From Fervidifonticultor_A sp037443565 (lineage in GTDB: Bacteria > Sysuimicrobiota > Sysuimicrobiia > Sysuimicrobiales > Humicultoraceae): a stretch of 23,097 nucleotides of DNA. Numbering within the stretch: the first letter of the stretch is position 1; every line of letters begins with the position of its first letter. Both the position numbers and the translations under genes were made by a program. The notes beneath the pieces are model-generated. The model was given only the letters and a program-made list of their open reading frames with translations. It had not been told where the DNA came from and made no database searches. This document shows positions 14,752 to 21,894 of the stretch, in pieces. The stretch is taken from NCBI GenBank assembly GCA_037443565.1, contig JBBIOB010000049.1, forward strand, positions 1-23,097, written 5' to 3'.

Positions 14752-16737
14752 ATGGACCTGGCCGGCCGCCGGGCGCCCCCGGTGACGCCACAGGCGCGCA
14801 GCCCGGGCGTCGCCCTGGGCCCGCGTGCCGCTGCCGGGGCGGCCGCGGCGCGGGCCCGCATGCCGCTGGCCACCAAGCTGATCCTCAGTTATCTGCTGAT
14901 CATCGCCGTCGCCCTGGTCGTGGCCGGAGTCGTCGGCGCGCAGGTGGTCAGCAGGCTGGTCGTCTCCGAAGCGCAGGCCGCGGTGCGCACCGACCTGAAC
15001 GCCGCCCGCGAGATCCTGACGGGCAGGCTGGACGACATCAACAACATCGTCCGGCTCACCGCCGACCGGTTCTTCCTGCGGGATGCACTGATGTCCGGGC
15101 GAGTCGTGCAGGCCGCCGGTGAACTGCGCCGGGTCCGGCAACAAGAGCGGCTCGACTTCCTCACGGTCACCGATGCCACCGGCCGGGTGCTCGTGCGCAC
15201 CTCGGAATCCGGTCTCGCCGGCGACTCGCGAACCCATGACGATGTCCTGACCGCGGCCATGAATCGCAGGGAACCGGCGGCGGCCGTGGCCCTCATGACC
15301 GGTGACGACCTGCGCGCGGAGTCTCCCGCGCTGGCCGAGCGAGCCCACATCACGCTCGTGGACACGCCGAAGGCCCTGGAGCGGGTTGAGACCGCGCAGA
15401 CGTCGGGGATGGTGCTGAAGGCCGCTGCCCCGATCCTCAACGGCGCCGGTGAGCCGCTCGGGTTCCTCTACGGCGGGGTTCTGGTGAACCGGGACACAGG
15501 CATCGTCGACAAGGTCAAGCACACCGTCTTCCAGGGCGTCAAGTACCAGGGCAAGGACATCGGCACGGCCACGATTTTCCTGGACGATGTCAGGATTGCC
15601 ACCAACGTCCTGACCCTCAACGGACAGCGGGCCATCGGGACCCGTATCGCGGAGGACGTGTACCGTCGCGTGGTGTTGGAAGGCGAGCCGTGGATCGGCC
15701 GCGCGTTCGTCGTGAACGACTGGTACATCACCGCCTACGAGCCCATCCGGGATGTGGCCGGCGCAATCATAGGGATCCTCTACGTGGGGGTGCTGGAGCA
15801 GAAGTACGTGGACCTCCGCCGTAACACGACCGCGGTCTTTCTCGCGCTGGCGCTGCTGGGTGGGCTCGTGTCCATGGGCCTCTCCACCCACTTCTCGCGG
15901 AAGGTCTCGTCGACCGTGGCCCACCTGGCCTCGGCCTCGAAGGAGATGGCCCACGGCAACCTGGACGTGCGGGTGGAGGTCGAGACTCACGATGAGCTGG
16001 GGGACCTGGCCGACGTTTTCAACGCCATGGCGGCCTCCCTGAAACGCCGGGAAGACCTGCTCAAGGAGTATGCCCGGTCGAAGATCATGGAGTCCGAGCG
16101 CCTGGCCATCACCGGGCAGCTCGCGGCAGGCGTGGCTCACGAACTCAACAACCCGCTGCAGGGCATCGTGACCTACGCCCACCTGCTCTTGGAGAAGCTG
16201 GAGCCGGACAGCCCGGTCCGGCCCTCGCTCCAGAAGATTGTCACCCAGGCTGACCGGTGCCGGCAGACCGTCCGGCGGTTGCTGGACTTCTCGCGGCCCC
16301 GGGCGCCGCAGATGCGGCTGGCGAGCCTCAACGCCGTGATCCAGGAGTGCCTGGCGCTGGTCGAGCACCAGGCCTTGTTCCACAACATCCAGCTCGTCCG
16401 TGATCTCCAGCCCGACCTGCCACCGCTGGTCATCGACCCCTTCCAGATGCAGGAGGTGGTCATGAACCTGATGATCAACGCGGCCGAGGCCATGGAGGGG
16501 ACCGGGCGGCTGCGCGTCGCGACGCGGCTCGATGCGAGCCAGAACTTCGCCGAGCTCGAGGTCGCCGACACCGGTCCGGGGATTCGCCCTGAGGACCTGA
16601 CGAACCGCATGTTCAAGACCCATTTCGCTGTCCCGATCCTCTACTTCACCCAGCTGATGGGCCAGGCGCTGGGCGTCCCCGCGCAGCGCCTGGGGATCGG
16701 CACCGAGTTGGTACCTGCCGCCCTGGCGGTGTCCTGA
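14752..16737 (+). CDS. Sensor histidine kinase, truncated and fused in frame to the C-terminal tail of HdrB
   Basis: The 661-residue frame starts with an Arg/Pro-rich stretch, a helix at about 43-66 (YLLIIAVALVVAGVVG) and a large Cache-like extracytoplasmic sensor. A second helix (about 362-382), HAMP, and the HisKA H-box AAGVAHELNNPL (His463) follow. The ATPase domain has its N-box (NLMINAAEAM, N576) and G1 box DTGPGI (D606). The F and G2 boxes should follow. Instead, from about residue 617 the sequence reads NRMFKTHFAVPILYFTQLMG and QALGVPAQRLGIG, which resembles the C-terminus of HdrB (typically a Phe-Thr-Gln-Leu segment). The kinase therefore cannot bind ATP normally. GAGGT lies 4 bases before ATG 14752; ATG 14860 is an alternative start just before the first helix. 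Confidence 0.85.
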   Translation: MDLAGRRAPPVTPQARSPGVALGPRAAAGAAAARARMPLATKLILSYLLIIAVALVVAGVVGAQVVSRLVVSEAQAAVRTDLNAAREILTGRLDDINNIVRLTADRFFLRDALMSGRVVQAAGELRRVRQQERLDFLTVTDATGRVLVRTSESGLAGDSRTHDDVLTAAMNRREPAAAVALMTGDDLRAESPALAERAHITLVDTPKALERVETAQTSGMVLKAAAPILNGAGEPLGFLYGGVLVNRDTGIVDKVKHTVFQGVKYQGKDIGTATIFLDDVRIATNVLTLNGQRAIGTRIAEDVYRRVVLEGEPWIGRAFVVNDWYITAYEPIRDVAGAIIGILYVGVLEQKYVDLRRNTTAVFLALALLGGLVSMGLSTHFSRKVSSTVAHLASASKEMAHGNLDVRVEVETHDELGDLADVFNAMAASLKRREDLLKEYARSKIMESERLAITGQLAAGVAHELNNPLQGIVTYAHLLLEKLEPDSPVRPSLQKIVTQADRCRQTVRRLLDFSRPRAPQMRLASLNAVIQECLALVEHQALFHNIQLVRDLQPDLPPLVIDPFQMQEVVMNLMINAAEAMEGTGRLRVATRLDASQNFAELEVADTGPGIRPEDLTNRMFKTHFAVPILYFTQLMGQALGVPAQRLGIGTELVPAALAVS

Positions 16738-16752
16738 GGAGGCGCAAAAGCC

Positions 16753-18276
16753 ATGGAAGAGCCCACCCAGAAGGTGTGGAACGAGGCGCAACAGCGGAGC
16801 AACGAGGCCTACATGCGCCGCAGGCGGATCACGGTGGACCCGATCACCCGCCTGGAAGGCCACGGGAAGATCGACATCTTCCTGGACGACGCGGGTGAGG
16901 TCGAGCGCGCCTACTTCCAGGTGCCGGAGCTGCGCGGGTTCGAGGCGTTTGCGCGCGGGCGTCCGGCGGAAGACATGCCCCAGATCACCTCGCGCATCTG
17001 TGGCGTCTGTCCCCTGGCACACCACATGGCCGGCACGAAGACCCTCGACGACCTCTATAAGGTCGACCCGCCGGCCGCCGCCAAGAAGCTGCGCGAGCTC
17101 GACTACTCGCTGTTCATGATCGAGGACCATGCGCTGCACTTCTACTTCCTGGGCGGACCCGACTTCGTCGTCGGCCCCACCGCCCCCAAGGAACAGCGCA
17201 ACGTGCTCGGGGTCGTCGCGGCGGTTGGGGTCGAGGTCGGCAAGCAGGTCATCGCCATGCGCCGCGAGCTGCGGGACCTCGAGGCTTACCTGGGGGGTAA
17301 GACGATCCATCCGGTCATGGGCCTGCCCGGCGGGGTCGCCAAGGGCATCGCGCCCGAGGACCTGCCGCGGTTCCAGGAGGTGGCCGCGCGGGCGGTCGAG
17401 TTCGGCCAGTTCACCCTCGACGTCTTCCGCAAGGTCGTGCTGGCCAACCCGGACTATGTGGCGCTGGTGACCTCTGAGGCGTACACCCACAAGACCTACT
17501 ACATGGGCCTGGTGGACGCCGACAACCGCGTCAACTTCTACGACGGCCTCCTGCGCGTGGTCGATCCCACCGGCCGGGAGTACGCCAAGTTCAAGGCGCA
17601 GGACTACCTGGACTACGTGGCCGAGCGCGCCGAGCCCTGGAGCTATGTCAAGTTCTGCTACCTCAAGCCGGTCGGCTGGAAGGGGTTCACCGAAGGGACG
17701 GACAGCGGGGTCTACGCGGTGGCGCCGCTCGCCCGGCTGAACGCCGCCGACGGCATGGCCACACCGCTGGCGCAACAGGCCTACGAGGAGTTCTTCTCGA
17801 CACTGGGCGGCAAGCCGGTCCACCACACGCTGGCGACGCACTGGGCCAGGGTCATCGAGCTGCTCTACGCGGCGGAGCGCCTGCAGGAGCTGGCCCACGA
17901 TCCCGAGATCACCAGCCCCGAGATCCGCACGCTGCCCACCACCACGCCCTCGGTGGGCATCGGCGTCGTCGAAGCACCGCGGGGGACGCTCTTCCACCAC
18001 TACGAGACCGACGAGCAGGGGCTGATCACGAAGGCGAACCTGATCGTCGCCACGCAGAACAACGCCGCGCGCATCGCCATGTCGGTAGACCGCGCCGCGC
18101 GCAGCCTGATCCACAAGGGCCAGGTGGACGACGGCCTGCTGAACATGGTCGAGATGGCGTTCCGGGCCTACGATCCGTGCCACGGCTGCGCGACCCACGC
18201 GCAGCCCGGGACGATGCCGCTGGCGGTGTCGATCTACGACAGCCGTGGAGAGCTGGTGCGGCGGATCAGGAGGTAG
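16753..18276 (+). CDS. mvhA: [NiFe] hydrogenase large subunit, MvhA-like (group 3c type)
   Basis: This is the catalytic subunit that splits or makes H2 in the cytoplasm and passes electrons through MvhG and MvhD to HdrA. The 507-residue protein has both nickel-binding motifs: L1 RICGVCPLAHH (C83/C86) and L2 DPCHGCATH (C476/C479, H482). It also has the family segment ITVDPITRLEGHG near the start. After H482 come 25 residues (ending VRRIRR) that a maturation protease would be expected to remove. No protease or hyp gene is in the window. Ribosome site AGGAGG at 16737-16742 lies at the end of the HdrB-like tail, so an hdrB gene probably once stood directly upstream. All metal ligands are present, so it should be active. 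Confidence 0.94.
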   Translation: MEEPTQKVWNEAQQRSNEAYMRRRRITVDPITRLEGHGKIDIFLDDAGEVERAYFQVPELRGFEAFARGRPAEDMPQITSRICGVCPLAHHMAGTKTLDDLYKVDPPAAAKKLRELDYSLFMIEDHALHFYFLGGPDFVVGPTAPKEQRNVLGVVAAVGVEVGKQVIAMRRELRDLEAYLGGKTIHPVMGLPGGVAKGIAPEDLPRFQEVAARAVEFGQFTLDVFRKVVLANPDYVALVTSEAYTHKTYYMGLVDADNRVNFYDGLLRVVDPTGREYAKFKAQDYLDYVAERAEPWSYVKFCYLKPVGWKGFTEGTDSGVYAVAPLARLNAADGMATPLAQQAYEEFFSTLGGKPVHHTLATHWARVIELLYAAERLQELAHDPEITSPEIRTLPTTTPSVGIGVVEAPRGTLFHHYETDEQGLITKANLIVATQNNAARIAMSVDRAARSLIHKGQVDDGLLNMVEMAFRAYDPCHGCATHAQPGTMPLAVSIYDSRGELVRRIRR

Positions 18277-18300
18277 GCCGGCGGTCGGATTGTAGGCCTA
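18274..18300 (+). terminator. Possible bidirectional hairpin between convergent genes
   Basis: TAGGCC (18274-18279, including the mvhA stop) pairs with GGCCTA (18295-18300), with a 15-base loop. It fills the whole 24-base gap between mvhA and the convergent MNT-HEPN gene. There is no T run on either side, so rho-independent termination is doubtful. Confidence 0.25.
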
Positions 18301-19173
18301 TCACGCCTGCTGCTTCGCCAAGAAGAGCCGGACCTGTCTGGCGAACTCGTCGAAGTCCGCCAGCTGTTCGGTGACAGCCCGGTAGATCGCCTGATAGTCG
18401 AGCCGTGTGTAGGCGTGGACGATGGCGTTTCGCATCCCGGCCATGTCACGGATCCTTGCGGCAAACTCCGGGGCCAACAGCCCCCGATCCCCCGCGAGGG
18501 CTATGAGATTGGCCGTCTCTACCTCGGCGAGCCGCACCCCCACGACCGCCAGGAAATGGCGGCAGACATCCAGGACGGACTCGAGCGCGATGCGCAAGTA
18601 GTGGACGCATAACTCGCGGGTGTCTACGTCCGCGAGGAACTGGTCCATCGAGGCAAAGCGGGCGGCCAGCCGCCGAATCTGAGCCACGGCATCGTCGATG
18701 GCGGAGAGGTGGGTCTCAACCCTGCTCGGATCCATTGCGCGGTTCGTCACGGAGAGCCCCTCCCGGATACGCAGGTTCATGAAACGTCGGTACTCTCGCG
18801 CAAACCTTCGATGATCCTCATACGAAAACAGCGCTTCGACAACAGCCTCGACAAAGGAGGCCGAACTCCTGGCGAAAATGGGAACACCCTCCAGGAGGGC
18901 CCGAAGCTTCAGGGGGGCCGCGGCCTGGTTCAGCGGAACGACATCCACGTGCTGTGGCACCAAGACCCGCTGCGTTGCCTCGAGGACGCGGAGATATCGG
19001 TCGAAGTCGTAGTGCTCGAAGAGGACCCCGATGTCCACATCACGGGCCGGACGGTCCTCGACGATGGAGCCAAAGAGGCAGGCCAGCTCGACCCCATGGT
19101 CCTGAAACACGTGCGAGAGCGCACCACGGCGCGCGGTGATCACCTGTGCAGCCGCTGGCTCCTCTACCCGCAT
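18301..19173 (-). CDS. Fused MNT-HEPN protein (nucleotidyltransferase antitoxin + DUF86 HEPN toxin domains)
   Basis: In two-gene HEPN/MNT systems, HEPN is an RNase toxin and MNT silences it by adding AMP to a tyrosine. Here both are in one 290-residue chain. The N-terminal MNT domain (about 1-130) has CLFGSIVEDRPARDVDIGVLF, with GS and D-V-D, then VDVVPLN as the likely third acid. From about 145 the DUF86 HEPN domain starts (MDPSRVETHLSAIDDAV) and contains RNAIVHAY, a complete R-x4-H-x-Y motif that holds both the RNase residues and the tyrosine target. The spacing GS-x8-D-x-D is two shorter than the usual GS-x10-D-x-D. No ribosome site precedes the ATG at 19173. It is divergent from the Phd/VapC pair. 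Function is inferred from both motifs. Confidence 0.82.
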   Translation of the reverse strand: MRVEEPAAAQVITARRGALSHVFQDHGVELACLFGSIVEDRPARDVDIGVLFEHYDFDRYLRVLEATQRVLVPQHVDVVPLNQAAAPLKLRALLEGVPIFARSSASFVEAVVEALFSYEDHRRFAREYRRFMNLRIREGLSVTNRAMDPSRVETHLSAIDDAVAQIRRLAARFASMDQFLADVDTRELCVHYLRIALESVLDVCRHFLAVVGVRLAEVETANLIALAGDRGLLAPEFAARIRDMAGMRNAIVHAYTRLDYQAIYRAVTEQLADFDEFARQVRLFLAKQQA

Positions 19174-19222
19174 GGTCGTCTGGGGTGCGGCCCTGGAGAT
19201 GCTCCCAATCTACCCGCTCATG

Positions 19223-19238
19223 ATAGCACACCTGCTAT
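19223..19238. repeat. Inverted repeat upstream of the antitoxin promoter
   Basis: ATAGCA (19223-19228) and TGCTAT (19233-19238) form a perfect inverted repeat with a 4-base spacer, just before the -35 box. An overlapping extended -10-like TGCTATCAT (minus strand, about 19220-19228) could serve the divergent MNT-HEPN gene, so a bound repressor might control both directions. Confidence 0.45.
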
Positions 19239-19242
19239 GTCC

Positions 19243-19270
19243 TTGACAGGGATGACTAAGTAGCTACAAT
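19243..19270 (+). promoter_or_regulatory. Sigma-70 promoter of the Phd/VapC operon
   Basis: A perfect -35 TTGACA (19243-19248) is followed by a 16-base spacer and -10 TACAAT (19265-19270). Transcription should start near 19277, leaving a leader of about 15 bases with the ribosome site GAGGGAGG (19279-19286) before ATG 19292. It is the clearest promoter in the window. Confidence 0.8.
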
Positions 19271-19276
19271 GGCTAC
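19260..19276. repeat. Inverted repeat over the -10 box (probable operator)
   Basis: GTAGC (19260-19264) and GCTAC (19272-19276) flank TACAATG, placing the palindrome over the -10 element and the start point. Its TAGC half-sites echo those of the repeat at 19223-19238. Phd-type antitoxins repress their own promoters, so this is the natural site; binding is inferred. Confidence 0.5.
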
Positions 19277-19291
19277 CAGAGGGAGGTCACC

Positions 19292-19573
19292 ATGGGCAGC
19301 GTCGGCGTGAAGGAGCTCAAGAACCGGCTGACCTATTACCTCCGTCGGACGAAGCAGGGGGAAGAGGTCATCGTCACCGAGCGGGGGAAACCCATTGCCC
19401 TCATTCAATCGATCCAGTCTGCGGAGCGGGTCGCCAGCCTCGAGGCACGCCTGGCCCGACTGGCCGCCCAGGGTCTCGTGACCCTCCCATCGGGCAGGCC
19501 GGTGCGGAAGGTACGGCTGGCGAGGGTGTCCGGGCCGCCCGTCTCAAAGGTCATCCTGGAAGACCGTCGATGA
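19292..19573 (+). CDS. Phd/YefM-type antitoxin (VapB)
   Basis: This 93-residue antitoxin binds and neutralises the PIN toxin encoded next and represses the operon. The N-terminal Phd/YefM DNA-binding fold is clear: GSVGVKELKNRLTYYLRRT, then GEEVIVTERGKPIALI. The C-terminal part (about 50-93) is basic and flexible, as expected for the toxin-wrapping tail. A strong ribosome site and promoter lie just upstream, and the stop overlaps the toxin start (ATGA). The gene looks intact and sits in DNA visibly richer in A+T at its promoter than the surrounding operons. Confidence 0.88.
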   Translation: MGSVGVKELKNRLTYYLRRTKQGEEVIVTERGKPIALIQSIQSAERVASLEARLARLAAQGLVTLPSGRPVRKVRLARVSGPPVSKVILEDRR

Positions 19574-20019
19574 TCTACCTGGACACCAGTGCGCTCATCA
19601 AGCGCTTCGTGGCTGAACAGGGGTCGCCGTTGGTTCAGGTCCTCGTCACACGTCGGGGGCCTATCGCCACCGCCAAGATCGCCTATGCTGAGATCTACGC
19701 AGGACTCAGGCGCAAGCATCGAGAGGGCGACCTGTCCGCAGGCCTGTACGCCATTGCGGGCAAGCAGTTTGAACGCGATTGGAAGTCCTACGTTCGGGTA
19801 GATCTTCGCGATGAAGTCCTGCTGCTCGCGCGTGACCTCATCCAGCGGCATCCTCTCAGGGGGTTCGATGCCATCCACCTGGCATCAGCCCTCAACCTGC
19901 GAGACGCGCTCAGCGAGCCCATGGTGTTCGCCGCCGCTGACGCCCGGCTCCTCCGGGCGGCCGACGGTGAGCAGCTTCAGGTCATCGACGTCGAAAGTGC
20001 CAACCGACTGCCTGACTAG
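19570..20019 (+). CDS. PIN-domain toxin (VapC-type RNase)
   Basis: This 149-residue Mg-dependent endoribonuclease belongs to the PIN family, whose VapC members cleave tRNA or rRNA. The acidic residues are all present: D5 in MIYLDTSALIKRF, E in AYAEIYAGL, D in RGFDAIHLASAL, and the last D in FAAADARLL. It is translationally coupled to the Phd-type antitoxin by ATGA, the standard order of a type II pair. It appears complete and probably active. The specific RNA target cannot be told from the sequence. Confidence 0.9.
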   Translation: MIYLDTSALIKRFVAEQGSPLVQVLVTRRGPIATAKIAYAEIYAGLRRKHREGDLSAGLYAIAGKQFERDWKSYVRVDLRDEVLLLARDLIQRHPLRGFDAIHLASALNLRDALSEPMVFAAADARLLRAADGEQLQVIDVESANRLPD

Positions 20020-20059
20020 CCCCGTGAGCTCGGAGTCAGCCGTTTGAGGCGGCCCCGTC

Positions 20060-20088
20060 TTGCGTAAGGAAACCGTCATTGATAGAGT
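20060..20088 (+). promoter_or_regulatory. Candidate promoter of the AbrB/PIN pair
   Basis: TTGCGT (20060-20065), a 17-base spacer and TAGAGT (20083-20088) form a plausible sigma-70 promoter. Only six bases separate the -10 from the ATG at 20095, so the predicted start of transcription falls on or beside the start codon. The AAGGA present is too close to act as a normal ribosome site. Confidence 0.5.
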
Positions 20089-20094
20089 AAGGAC

Positions 20095-20379
20095 ATGGCC
20101 AAGGTTACCTCGAAGCTTCAGGTCACGGTCCCTAAGGCGATCGCCCGACACTACGGCATTCGGCCCGGCGACGAGATCGATTGGCTCATCGCCGGGGACA
20201 CCATCCGCGTGGTCCCACCCCGACGGAGGGCGGGAACGCTGACACCTGAGGAGCGCCTGCGGCGGTTTGATCTCGCGACGGCCCGGCTGCAGCGGCGGCC
20301 TGGGCCCTCGCAGGTGAAGGCCAGGCGGGGTCGCGGCTGGAGTCGAGAGGAGCTCTATCGTCGTGGCCGCTCTCGTTGA
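20095..20379 (+). CDS. AbrB/MazE-type antitoxin
   Basis: This is a 94-residue DNA-binding antitoxin. The N-terminal 47 residues form a swapped-hairpin AbrB domain: AKVTSKLQVTVPKAIARHYGIRP-like strand-turn, then GDEIDWLIAGDTIRVVP. The C-terminal part (LTPEERLRRFDLATARL, then a very basic tail ending RRGRSR) should bind the PIN toxin. It overlaps the toxin gene by 17 bases, so the two are co-translated. The start at 20095 is fixed by the AbrB domain, which begins at the first residues; the mRNA may be leaderless. Confidence 0.87.
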   Translation: MAKVTSKLQVTVPKAIARHYGIRPGDEIDWLIAGDTIRVVPPRRRAGTLTPEERLRRFDLATARLQRRPGPSQVKARRGRGWSREELYRRGRSR

Positions 20380-20788
20380 CACGAACGTCCTGGTGTATCG
20401 CTTCGACCCCCGCTTTCCGGAGCGCCAGAGGATCGCGACCAGGTGGCTGCGGCGCGGGATCGCCGAGGATTCGGTGCGCGTGTCCCACCAGGCGATCGTT
20501 GAGTTCGTGGCGGTCGTCACGCGGCCGATCGAGGGTGCGGAGCCTCTGCTCTCCTCGCACGATGCACTCCGCGAAGCCGAAGAGATGCTCAGCCAGTTCG
20601 TCGTGCTCTACCCCGATGAGGCGGTGTTGCGGACCGCGCTGAGAGGAGCCGTGGCGTACCAGCTCTCGTGGTTTGACGCACACCTCTGGGCCTATGCCGA
20701 GCACTTCGGGTTGCGCGAGCTCTGGTCCGAAGACTTCCAGCATGACCGGCTCTACGGAAGCGTCCGGGCCATCAACCCGTTCCTCTGA
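20363..20788 (+). CDS. PIN-domain toxin paired with AbrB-type antitoxin
   Basis: This 141-residue PIN nuclease shows ALVDTNVLVYRFD with the first acid, then HQAIVEFVAVVTRP with the glutamate. LSWFDAHLWAYAEHFG carries the third acid and LWSEDFQHDR the fourth, followed by the typical INPFL ending. The start is GTG at 20363, which puts MAALVDTN at the N-terminus as usual; it overlaps the antitoxin gene by 17 bases. It is not closely similar to the PIN protein at 19570 beyond family motifs, so the two modules probably arrived separately rather than by duplication. Confidence 0.87.
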   Translation: MAALVDTNVLVYRFDPRFPERQRIATRWLRRGIAEDSVRVSHQAIVEFVAVVTRPIEGAEPLLSSHDALREAEEMLSQFVVLYPDEAVLRTALRGAVAYQLSWFDAHLWAYAEHFGLRELWSEDFQHDRLYGSVRAINPFL

Positions 20789-20851
20789 GCCACAGGTCCA
20801 GACGACACCGCCCTATGACGGCACCCCGGAGGCGCAATCGGAGATGATCGC

Positions 20852-21880
20852 ATGAAGGCCATCCGCATGGTGGCTCCCGGCCGACCTCTTGAAGCGCAGG
20901 AGCTCCCCCTCCCCACCGTCGGCGACGGCGATGTGCTCGTGCGCGTGCGCGCCGCGGGCATCTGCCATTCGGACGCCCACTACCGCGCCGGCCGGGTGCC
21001 GGTGCGACCGCTGCCCATGACGCTGGGACACGAGATCGCCGGGGTCGTCGAACGGGTGGGTGCCCGGGTGGCCGGCCTCAGGCCCGGTGATCGGGTCTGC
21101 CTTCACTACCTGCTGACCTGCGGGCGGTGCCCCGCGTGCCGAACGGGCGATGAGCAGTTCTGCGTCGAGGGGTCGATGCTGGGGCACTACACCGACGGCG
21201 GGTACGCCGAGTACATCGCGGTGCCCGCCCGCAACGCCGTGCCCCTGCCCACGGAGATCCCGTTCGAGCACGGCGCGGTGATGATGTGCTCGTCGGCCAC
21301 GGCGCTGCACGCGCTGCGCAAGTCCAGGATCCGGCCCGGCGAGACGGTCGCGGTCTTCGGGGTCGGCGGGCTGGGGATGTCGGCGGTTCAGCTGGCCAGG
21401 GCGTTCGGCGCGCTCGACGTCTACGCCGTGGACATCCGCGAGGACAAGCTCGCGCTGGCGAGTGCGCTCGGAGCCATCCCGGTGAACGCGGACACCGGGG
21501 ATCCCCTCGCCCCCATCAAGGCACAGACCGCGGGCAGGGGCGTCGACGTGGCGCTCGAGTTGATCGGGTCCCCGCGCACGATGCGACAGGCCGTCCAGAG
21601 TCTGGCTCCGCTGGGCCGGGCCGTGATGGTCGGGCTCGCGCACGAGCCGCTGGAGATCGACGTCTACTGGGAGCTGCTGGGCAAGGAGGCGGAGATCATC
21701 GGGTCAAACGATCATCTCCTGCCTGAGCTGTATGCGCTGATCGCGTACGTCCGCCGCGGCGTGCTCGACCTCACCCGCGTGGTGACGCGCACCGTGCCGC
21801 TGGATGCCGGGATCGTCAACGCGGCGCTCGACGACCTCGAGCGATTCGGCGGGGGTATTCGGACCGTCATTGTCCCTTGA
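20852..21880 (+). CDS. Zinc-dependent alcohol dehydrogenase (medium-chain family)
   Basis: This 342-residue NAD(P)-dependent oxidoreductase has the catalytic zinc ligands in GICHSDAHY and GHEIAG. It has the four structural-zinc cysteines in CGRCPACRTGDEQFC and a Rossmann motif GVGGLGMSAVQLA. The substrate is not predictable; close families act on simple or aromatic alcohols. GGAG about 9 bases upstream supports the ATG at 20852. It follows the toxin-antitoxin genes after 63 bases and converges with the HybB gene, leaving a 14-base gap. Nothing links it to the hydrogenase operon except proximity. Confidence 0.92.
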   Translation: MKAIRMVAPGRPLEAQELPLPTVGDGDVLVRVRAAGICHSDAHYRAGRVPVRPLPMTLGHEIAGVVERVGARVAGLRPGDRVCLHYLLTCGRCPACRTGDEQFCVEGSMLGHYTDGGYAEYIAVPARNAVPLPTEIPFEHGAVMMCSSATALHALRKSRIRPGETVAVFGVGGLGMSAVQLARAFGALDVYAVDIREDKLALASALGAIPVNADTGDPLAPIKAQTAGRGVDVALELIGSPRTMRQAVQSLAPLGRAVMVGLAHEPLEIDVYWELLGKEAEIIGSNDHLLPELYALIAYVRRGVLDLTRVVTRTVPLDAGIVNAALDDLERFGGGIRTVIVP

Positions 21881-21894
21881 ACGGTCGCCCGCCG

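Noticed and set aside
14539..18198. 1,219-codon open frame on the minus strand across mvhG, the kinase and mvhA
   Set aside because: It is antisense to three well-supported genes and has no recognisable domain; GC-rich codon usage leaves few stops in this frame.
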